A DNA stretch of 64,000 nt. Source: Elgaria multicarinata webbii (Eukaryota; Chordata; Lepidosauria; Squamata; Anguidae). This document shows positions 56,673 to 64,000 of the stretch, in pieces (within the stretch, counting starts at the first letter, position 1; every line of letters starts with the position of its first letter). The notes below the pieces were generated by a model. That model worked only from the letters and a program-made list of their open reading frames with translations. It made no database searches and was not told where the DNA came from. A program made the translations under genes and the position numbers. Location of the stretch: NCBI RefSeq assembly GCF_023053635.1, contig NC_086177.1, forward strand, positions 98,862,001 to 98,926,000, in the 5' to 3' direction.

Positions 56673-58104
56673 AAGCCATTAACACTTCGCTGCTCAATAA
56701 ATCCGCCGCTCCCCTTCAATTCCCCTTGAGCCAACCCTGTTTATGGACCTTGCTTTCGAGATAGCTCCATTGAACCAAGTGGGACTTGATTCCATGGAAG
56801 CAGGCACGGGATAGGCTCAAACTGCAAGCGTGGTTTATCCCAATAAGCCTCCATTTCCCCGGCCTAAGACACTAAGCAGCCCCTCCTCAAAAAGCCTATT
56901 AGAGGATGGAAAGCCATGCTTACGGGTGAGACAACTGTGTCCGAAGCGCTTCGGTGCAGTCGTAGGCCCAAAATGGCGGGCTCTCCTTCACAGAGTAGCA
57001 AGACGCCCTTTCCCAGCAACCCCCGCTAACGACCCATTCAAGGCCATTAAAACTCTTGCTCCCTTAGTGGAGAAGGCAGGACTTGCCCAATCACCTTTTC
57101 TCTCCTTGATAGGAAAAGCTTCACCTGTTTAGTTTCTGCATACCATCACCTTGTTGAAGTCACAAGGGGCGTGGAGGAGGGGGGAAAGGCTGGCGCTCCT
57201 TAGCAGAAGTAACGAGCAGAAATAGAGCTGGGATTTAATCAGTTGTTTTTAAGCTTTCGCCCCCTCAGTTAACTCAATGAATGTGACTCTACATGCGTGG
57301 TTTCCCCTCTGTCCTTTGCATCGCCAACTTTTTACTTGCCCTGCTCCTATGCCTTCATAAGTAGCCTCCGAATTGCTATTTAATGTTAAAGCCACTGAAA
57401 TGAATGGGACTTGAATTAGGCTAACATTGGATGCAACCCTTAGAGAACAAGGTCTTTCCACCGCCTATTTCTAGGCTAAGAAAAGTTTCCGCTGCGCTGT
57501 TGCTTTCTGCAGCTTAGGCCGATGTTAAAAGGAACAGAAGGCAATAGAAGATGATGTCGCAATGCTAACCCTTATAGGACTACATTTCATCTGCACCCCA
57601 ATGGATCCTGTGCCTGTTTACATAAAAATAAATACCACCAAGTTCAACGGGACTTACTCTCGAGTTCATTATAAGAAGTAATTGTCCCTCTTACTTTCAT
57701 TTTTTGATCTCACCTATTCTTCCCCTGTACACGGGAGTTTGATCATACCCACCCCGGGGATTAGATCTGTGGATTAATAGGATCTGCTGTGGATTCATAG
57801 ACCTAGGATTCATTTGTGCTGTGCATGGCGCTCCCGCAGGACAATCTCCCGTGTTGGTTGACCTTTTGGCCTCGTTTTCGAAATAAAAGAACACTTCCCC
57901 CCCCCTTTAAAAAAAATTCCTTCTGACTATACTCGGGATAAAAAAATCTTCCTTTCCCGCTTAAATGCTTCTGCAAAGAATTAAGCCCCAAATCTAGAGT
58001 GGCCAGAATGCGAGAGACCCTAACCTGGCTGTTGTTGTTTATTCGTTCAGTCGCCTCTGGAAATTGCTTTAGGGCGCTATTTTATGCGTACTTAGACAGA
58101 AAAA

Positions 58105-58515
58105 TGTCCTACAATTATTATTTTATTATTATTTTTTATTATTTATTTATATAGCACCATCGATGTACATGGTGCTGTACAGATAACACAGTAAATAGCA
58201 AGACCCTGCCGCATAGGCTTACAATCTAATAAAGTTGTAGTAAACAATAAGAAGGGAAAGAGAATGCAAACAGGCACAGGGAAGTGTAAACAGGCACCGG
58301 GAAGGGTGAAGCTAACAGTATAGAGTCAGAACAAACTCAAAGTTTAAAAGCTATAGGGAAAAGAAAAGTTTTTAGCTGTGTTTTAAAAGCTGTGATTGAG
58401 TTGGTAGTTCTCAGGTGTTCTGGAAGAGCATTCCAGGCATGAGGGGCAGCAGAGGAAAATGGACGAAGCCGAGCAAGGGAAGTAGAGACCCTTGGGCAGG
58501 CAAGAAGCATGGCCC
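58105..58515 (-). mobile_element. LINE 3' end with RT C-terminal tail
   Basis: The minus strand reads AWNALPEHLRTTNSITAFKT then QLKTFLF, followed by the same 3' UTR and (AATA)n tail as 52108-52262. A longer copy of that family. Confidence 0.82.
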
Positions 58516-58657
58516 AGGAGACTGGCTGGGAAATGCTGGGAATTGTAGGGCATTTTCTGACTGAATTTACATAGGATTCCGTGACTGGGAGGGGAATGCT
58601 CGGAGATGTAAGACTTTTTCCTGTCTAAATGTGCATAGGGTTGCACACTTAAAAACT

Positions 58658-58752
58658 GGCTGAGTTCGGACGACACGCTAATCAATGGTTGTTTCCCATT
58701 CTGTTCCTATCCCCCCACCCCCAGTTGATTAGCGTATCGTCCGAACTCAGCC
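58658..58752. mobile_element. Short MITE (GGCTGAGTTCGGAC family)
   Basis: GGCTGAGTTCGGACGACACG ... CGTCCGAACTCAGCC; interior inverted relative to 19042-19139. Flanked by ACT on both sides (58655-58657, 58753-58755), a possible 3-bp target duplication. Confidence 0.78.
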
Positions 58753-58769
58753 ACTTTCTCCAACTTTTG

Positions 58770-58887
58770 CAACCTTTTCTCAAAGTGGGACCCTCCAGAA
58801 GCAGCTCCCACAACCCTTAGCCAGCAACTGAGGATTGTGGGAGTTGTAGTCCAACGCTTCTGGAGGGCCTCAGGTTAGGAGATGGCT
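58770..58887. mobile_element. Fold-back hAT-like MITE upstream of NTAQ1
   Basis: ACCCTCCAGAAGCAGCTCCC on the left and TAGTCCAACGCTTCTGGAGG on the right. Lies about 310 bp before the NTAQ1 ATG. Confidence 0.72.
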
Positions 58888-58899
58888 GAGCCTTTGCAC

Positions 58900-59195
58900 A
58901 ACCCTCCGCTCATTGAGGCTCCGACTGAAGCACACGCCCCTTGTTTTGGTATGCCCGGGGCACGGAACCCTGTAATGCAGCCGCGTTTCCCGGGGAAGGA
59001 GTTCCTTGTAACTCACTCCGTGATGTGTTCGTAGCGGAGACACAAATGTTTCATGAATCCCTTTAAACCTTTTGCAGCTGCAAGAGCCAGGAGTTGTTGC
59101 TGCTGCTGCTGCTGCTGCCGACACTTCCTTCTCAACTTTTCCTCGGGAAATGAGACCCCTAACCCTTTCCTATTACCAAGGGCGTGAAGGTCTCA
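58900..59195 (+). promoter_or_regulatory. NTAQ1: NTAQ1 upstream region
   Basis: Moderately GC-rich sequence with several CpGs lies just before NTAQ1 exon 1, plus a short TGC repeat (about 59097-59117). No TATA box is visible. Assigned by position only. Confidence 0.35.
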
Positions 59196-59293
59196 ATGGA
59201 GCAGCCGGCGTCTGGGCTAGCAGCAGCACCACCGGTTGCCCATCACCCAGCCATACCAGCTCGGCCCGCCTGTGTCTACACCAGCTGCTACTG
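59196..59293 (+). CDS. NTAQ1: NTAQ1 exon 1 (residues 1-33, last codon split)
   Basis: Encodes [20 protein letters not shown], then [12 protein letters not shown]. Ends in phase 2 with TG|GTAAGA, the first two bases of the catalytic Cys codon. The start context is weak (T at -3, G at +4). An out-of-frame ATG lies upstream at 59149. Confidence 0.85.
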
Positions 59294-62200
59294 GTAAGAA
59301 ATCATCGCAGCACTTAAGGGGAGGAAGGGGATTGATGCCCCATATAATAAGACATCCTGGCACCCCGTTAATTCCAGAGTATCGCAGTCCTAGAGAGAAA
59401 CATAATAGCTCCAGAACATCATAAGCCCGAAAAGCAATTTCCTAAGTAATTTCCTGAGAATCGCTTCTTCATAAATCTGACACCCCTTTATACCAGCTGA
59501 AAGGAAGAACTTCACACAGCACATAATCAAGCTGTGGAATTTACTTCCACAAGTTGTATTTTATTTATTTGTGGCATTTATATATCACTGGCGAGATCAC
59601 ATTACGCCAGTCCTTTTACAACTTCATTGGCTGCCAGTCCAGGTCCGGGCCTGATTCAAAGTGCTGGTATTGACATTTAAAGCCCTAAACGGTTTGGGGC
59701 CAGGTTATTTGAAGGAACGCCTCCTCCCATATGTACCTACCCGGACCTTAAGATCATCTACAGGGGCCCTTCTCCGTGAGCCTCTGCCAAAGGAAGTGAG
59801 GCAGGTGGCTACTGGGAGGAGGGCTTTCTCCGCTGTGGCACCCCGGTTGTGGAATGAGCTCCCCAGAGAGGTCCGCCTGGCGCCTACACTGTACTCCTTT
59901 CGTCGCCAGCTGAAGACCTTTTTATTCACTCAGTATTTTAACACTTAATTTTAACTTAAATTTAAATTTTACTGTTTTAACTCTGTATTTTAATCTTATA
60001 TCAATTTTGCTGCGTGGTTTTATCCTGGTTATGCTTTTTATACTGTATTTCGTAATTGTGCTTTTAACCTGTTGGTTGTTTTATTATGGTTTTAATTTTT
60101 GTGAACTGCCCAGAGAGCTTCAGCTATTGGGCGGTATAAAAATGTAATAAATAAATAAATAAATATCACTGAATATAATAAAATCAGTGGTGTAGTGGTA
60201 AATTGTGAAATGCAGACACTCATTATGATAGTCCTCATAGTCAAGGCCCCCAAGAAGACTCCGAAAACACGGGCAGCTGAGATTTATGCATAGTACATAC
60301 CTCTATGTTAGGGTTAACCCTAACCCTAGGAAAGATCCAATGGTATGCCACTGCTAGCGGTATTTGCATTGCGCTAGCAGAAGCTGGTGTTTGTATAGCA
60401 TCAGTTATACCTGCTAGTTCAGGTGACATGCTAAGCCATGGTGTTTAAGTATTTTGAGCTAAACATTACGGCTTAGTGTGTCGTATGAACCATGACTTAG
60501 CGTGTTGCACGAACCATTCCTAACCATGTTGGCTACATAACCATATTCACTAACCATTTGCTGCAAAAGAGTTAGCATCCTAACCATAGCTTAGCATGTC
60601 ATCTGGACAGGCCCAGTCGTAGCGTAATGAATTGGCCAAGGACAGTGCCATGATTAACGTGTTTGACTTTGGCTGGAAAGCCCTGGGATTGCATGAAAAA
60701 GGGAAAGCGAAAGACACAATATGTCCCAAAGCAGCATAAGACCACCATTTCAAGATTTTCCAGGAGTGCTACCAGGGTACTGTTACACTCTCATCCTCAT
60801 TATGGGTTTCCCGTCAACAGCTGGTTGGCCACTATATCAACAGAATGCTGGACTAGATGGGCCCTTGGTCTGATCTGGCAGGGCTCTTCTTATGTTCTTA
60901 ATTAAAAATGTGCATCTCATATGCTGGTTGTGTTTGTATACCTGCACTCTGTGATGAGAGATGCTGTGCAAAGGCTGCACGTATATTAAGCCAGTTAATG
61001 GGTTTAAGCACCTTTTAGACATGACAGCAACTGCATGGAGGACCTCTGTAGGCAAATGCTTTATTTATTTATTTTTGCTGCACCATGTTTAAATTGGACT
61101 TTAGATGTTAAAATTAGTGGGATTTAATTAGAGCTGTATAGCAAGCCTTTAAGGATCTGCAGGCCTTTAAGGGCGCACTCCAAAGCATGCTTACTAGGAT
61201 AGAAGTCCCACAGATGAATGCATTTCCAAGTTAACAGGATTGGGCTGTGGTAGGAGTTGCACAGAAGAGAGAATTCTGTCTGCTGCAGCTTCTTCTGTCA
61301 CTGCACATCGGGGGGGGGGAGGCCACACGTTGCCAAATGATCCTTTTCATGCAATTTGGAAGCCCTATTCAGACATGATTTATTGCGGGTAGACACCACG
61401 CAACAAAGAATGGCGGCATGCCGAATAGCCCAGTGTTCTGTCACAGCAAAGCTCCTCCCATAGGCGTCTTCGTGTACAGGGTTCCAACAGTGCAGGATTC
61501 TGAATTGCGTGGAAGCCCAGGTGTGTACAGCTGTTTAAGCGAAGGCCTCTCCTCTACAGGACTTCATGCTGTATACATGGATGCTTTGTAAACCGGCCAG
61601 AGAGCTTCGGCTGTGGGGCGGTATATAAATGTAATAAATAATAATATGAGAGGAGCTTCATTATCACATGACATCAAGGAGGGGCCCTGTTCCTGCTTGC
61701 CTGGTGACTGTATCTGCATTTAATCCTGAATCAGGCATTAAACGTAAGGACAACCGGACTTGGTAACTCTAATTCCAGCACATCACAACTAAATAAACCA
61801 TGATAGATGGATGGTCAGACCTTATTCAAGAATATAACCTCCCTATTATATCGTTATGTCTATTATTATAATCAGTTCCCTTCTGAAGGTTGCTTTGGAC
61901 ATTACAAATCATTCAGAAATATCTGTCTACTTCCATTCTCTGCCTCCCTCTTCCCTCACAGTATGTTTTAATGCCTTAAAGGAAGCGTGATAATTTTCCC
62001 CATGGGGAGCTTCTAAACACAATGAATTTTCATCAGTGTACTTGATATCAAAGAGGAGTGTGGTGGGCATGAATCCTGTCAGAATTAGATCCTGGCTCCA
62101 GATTCATTTACATGCATATGCAAGCACAACTTTAAAAAAGAGATTGGATGAACTATTAGAGACATAAAAGTGGCAGGAGGCATAACTTTTTTTAAAAAAA

Positions 62201-63422
62201 ATTCAATCCCTACAAATAAACCTCAGAAAATGTATTCAATATTCATTTATATTTCATTACTGGGAAAGAATTTAAAATTGTAATTAATGTGGGTTGTGTT
62301 TTTCTTTCTTTACAGTGAGGAAAATGTATGGAAGCTTTGTGAATTCATCCAAAACCAGAACCAATTCCCTTTAGAAGAGTTTTATGCTGTTTTCATTTCC
62401 AACGATAGAAGGATGGTGAGTTGTGAGATGGAACTGAACCTGAAACACAAAATGCTATTTGTAGTGCCAGGACCAAAATCTGGATACTGGTGTGTATGTG
62501 GTACAAAGGTATTACCATTTCTATAGCTTAGTGGCCTCTTTCTGTGCATCCGGATTAGGGTGGTGGTGGTTTTAATTGTTCCTGCTCCACTGTTCTCAGC
62601 CAGGCATGCAGGAATTATCAGTGCAATCCCATTCATGTCTACTTGGATATGTCCCATTGGAGCTTACTCCTAGGTAAGTGGGACTACCATTGCAGCCTCT
62701 GTTGGTGAAACCTCTCCCGTCCTATTATCTCAGTGCCAGGAAAAGCTTCATCGGTTAGATTTCTGTGTAACAGGCTGCTGTTGAGGAAGAAGGGCCAGTA
62801 AAAAAAAGTAAAGAAGTGATAACGGTACAGATGTCACCCTAGAGCACCCTTCCCCAACCTCCAGATGTGCTCTCTGGATGTGTTGGACTACAGCTCCAGC
62901 ACCTGCCATCTTAAGTCCAATTTAAATGTGGTGCTGCACTGTAAAGTAAATAAGAAAATAAATCACTTCCCAGTGGAGGTGCTCTATGCAGTTGCTGTTG
63001 TGTTTAAAAGGTGTTTAACTTATGCACCAGCCTAATACATGTACAGCATTAGCACACCGGTGCTCTGTATGCCTTGGGGAGCCCAGCAGCATTGCAGTAT
63101 AGTATGGGGAATAAAGTGGGTAATTATACAACAAGAGTAGCTCACATGATAAATACTACAGTCTGGATCAAAAGGGCAACATAACACTATGTGTGTGTGT
63201 GTGAGAGAGAGCTTTCCAGACACTCACATGAGGCTCTTCAGGTCTCAGCCTGTATTCCAGTGAAAAATCTTAGTTTTGTCACATGATTATGCCGGGAAAG
63301 GTAGCTTATTATACTCCGAAACATTGATTTATCTAATCTGAATATAGACACTCATTCCTTGTAACCTGCAGGTACCACTTTGGAAGCAACAGGCGGGGTG
63401 TGGAGGTCAACCTGTGATTTGG
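59196..63422 (+). CDS. NTAQ1: Protein N-terminal glutamine amidohydrolase (partial: exons 1-3)
   Basis: NTAQ1 (WDYHV1) converts N-terminal Gln to Glu as the first step of the Gln branch of the Arg/N-degron pathway, in cytosol and nucleus. Three exons splice in frame (59196-59293, 62316-62415, 63372-63422), giving residues 1-83. The peptide ends of exons 1 and 2 join as [19 protein letters not shown], like human ACVYSSCYCEENIWKLCEY. The catalytic Cys (human C28) is residue 33 here. Exon 3 ends exactly at the W of the WDYHV motif, so the catalytic His and Asp (human H81, D97) lie beyond the window. The N-terminus is Pro/Ala-rich and about five residues longer than human. Transcribed away from ATAD2. 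Confidence 0.93.
59490..60175 (+). mobile_element. L2-clade LINE 3' part with open C-terminal frame
   Basis: A short LINE piece (59490-59560) is followed at about 59590 by an RT C-terminus. The frame 59661-59945 is open for 95 codons: [40 protein letters not shown] and [12 protein letters not shown]. The 3' UTR ends GAGAGCTTCAGCTATTGGGC, GGTATAAAAATGTAATAAAT. Lies in NTAQ1 intron 1, same strand. Confidence 0.88.
60308..60328. repeat. Head-to-head telomere-like motif
   Basis: TTAGGG immediately followed by TTAACCCTAACCCTA, i.e. one G-strand unit facing two C-strand units. Confidence 0.6.
60425..60620. mobile_element. Probable MITE (CTTAGCATGTCATCTGGAC type)
   Basis: Repeated CATGACTTAGCGTGTTGCAC, ACCATAGCTTAGCATGTC and TAACCATG words, ending TCTGGACAGGCCCA, resemble lizard MITE ends. 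Boundaries uncertain. Confidence 0.45.
60765..60905 (+). mobile_element. L2-clade LINE 3' end
   Basis: CAGCTGGTTGGCCACTATAT, GAATGCTGGACTAGATGGGC, CTGATCTGGCAGGGCTCTTC and TTATGTTCTTAA. Confidence 0.85.
61580..61645 (+). mobile_element. L2-clade LINE tail
   Basis: CCAGAGAGCTTCGGCTGTGG, GGCGGTATATAAATGTAATA and an AAT tail. Confidence 0.78.
61646..62315 (+). other. NTAQ1 intron 1, distal part; no other gene
   Basis: Unique-looking AT-rich sequence leading to the exon 2 acceptor (TTTCTTTCTTTACAG). Confidence 0.6.
62316..62415 (+). CDS. NTAQ1: NTAQ1 exon 2 (residues 33-66)
   Basis: Acceptor TTTACAG|T completes the Cys codon. Encodes [20 protein letters not shown], then [13 protein letters not shown]; human has EENIWKLCEYIKNHDQYPLE. 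Donor ATG|GTGAGT, phase 0. Confidence 0.97.
62612..62700. repeat. Inverted-repeat element (CCCATTG/TTACTCCTAGGTAAG)
   Basis: GCAATCCCATTCATGTCTAC, GTCCCATTGGAGCTTACTCC, TAGGTAAGTGGG and a final CATTGCAGCCT. Between NTAQ1 exons 2 and 3. Confidence 0.6.
62846..62905. mobile_element. Half copy of fold-back hAT-like MITE
   Basis: CACCCTTCCCCAACCTCCAG and GTTGGACTACAGCTCCAGC; the right half is absent. A similar half copy is at 63575-63630. Confidence 0.6.
63372..63422 (+). CDS. NTAQ1: NTAQ1 exon 3 (residues 67-83)
   Basis: A 51-nt exon after CTGCAG encoding [17 protein letters not shown] (human IPIWKQQARPGDGPVIW). Donor TGG|GTGAGG, phase 0. Too short to show as a long frame, but the homology is clear. 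Confidence 0.92.
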
Positions 63423-64000
63423 GTGAGGAAATTCACATCGTCCCCTCTACATTTACATATCCCTAACACTTTTATTTTTAAAAAAATTACATGCTGCTTA
63501 TTTTTAAATGCACCTGTTGCATAAGAGCTCTTCTGAAATATACGAAAAGTGGTCAGTTCAAAGAATGCCCCTGTCTAACAACCTTCCTCCAGATCTGCTG
63601 GACTGCAATTCCCATCAGTTTCTGTCAGCAAGAGCAGTAATAACTCGGCATGTAGTGCATTTCAGCTCTGCAAATAATTTCATATACGTTTTGTCAGTAC
63701 CATTACAAAAGCCCTGTAAGATAGGCCAGTATTATTATTCCTGTGCTGCAGGCTTGGAGAAAGCAAAAGGTATAGAGTCTGTTTCCATCATTACTGAGTA
63801 ATGACAGAGAGTCCCCACCAGGACTGCAATATTTATTTAATTAATTCATTGGTTAGATTAATCAGTTAAAACACTTTTGATTAACTAAAAAGTTGATGAA
63901 TCAGCCAGCAGATCCATTTTAGAATACAATTTCTAATAACTGGATAGCAGGCAAAATCATAAAAGAAGTAGTCTCACACAGGAGAGGATGGTTACGTTTT
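63423..64000 (+). other. NTAQ1 intron 3 (start); no other gene
   Basis: No further NTAQ1 exon is visible: the DYHV segment that must follow does not appear before the window ends. Contains a half fold-back MITE at about 63575-63630. Confidence 0.65.

Larger units (their letters stand above)
55831..58104. other. ATAD2-NTAQ1 intergenic region, no gene recognised
   Basis: Between the two divergent genes. Contains inverted-repeat elements at 56160-56300, 57370-57440 and 57610-57680 and a fold-back MITE at 56540-56672. Two ~100-codon frames (56121-56426, 56830-57132) look like chance. Confidence 0.6.

Overview
This is a vertebrate nuclear chromosome segment, most likely from a squamate reptile (lizard). 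The coding exons are typical amniote genes with GT-AG introns. The repeats point to a lizard: CR1 and L2-clade LINE tails, tRNA-derived SINEs, and many short fold-back DNA elements. There are no prokaryotic operons, CRISPR arrays or prophages. The species cannot be named from sequence alone.

The window holds three protein-coding genes in the order and orientation I recall for human 8q24.13. ZHX1 (minus) has its whole CDS in one exon at 3696-6305 and a likely non-coding first exon near 18.23-18.30 kb at a GC-rich promoter. ATAD2 (minus) is complete: 28 coding exons between 55424 and 21793 splice in frame into a 1395-residue protein with a tandem AAA+ module and a bromodomain. NTAQ1 (WDYHV1; plus) is partial: exons 1-3 at 59196-63422 are present and the rest lies beyond the right edge. 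The ATAD2 and NTAQ1 start codons are head-to-head, 3.8 kb apart.

By function, ATAD2 is a chromatin-bound AAA+ ATPase with an acetyl-histone reader, ZHX1 is a zinc-finger/homeobox nuclear repressor, and NTAQ1 is the N-terminal glutamine amidase of the Arg/N-degron pathway. They share a locus, not a known pathway.

The remaining sequence is introns and intergenic DNA rich in transposable-element remains. These are CR1 and L2-clade LINE pieces, tRNA-derived SINEs, at least a dozen copies of a ~130-bp hAT-like fold-back element, several other MITE families, a hAT element at 53140-53491 with an 8-bp target duplication, and one solo retroviral LTR inside a hAT-like MITE at 11544-12100.

I did not find a new multi-gene system. 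The items most worth a second look are substitutions in the ATAD2 bromodomain shelf and AAA1 linker, a shortened ATAD2 acidic tract, the NTAQ1 catalytic-cysteine codon split by an intron, a perfect 23-bp hairpin in an ATAD2 intron, a palindromic element with three copies of its terminus, and the nested LTR-in-MITE insertion. Comparisons with human proteins are from memory, not from alignments run here.
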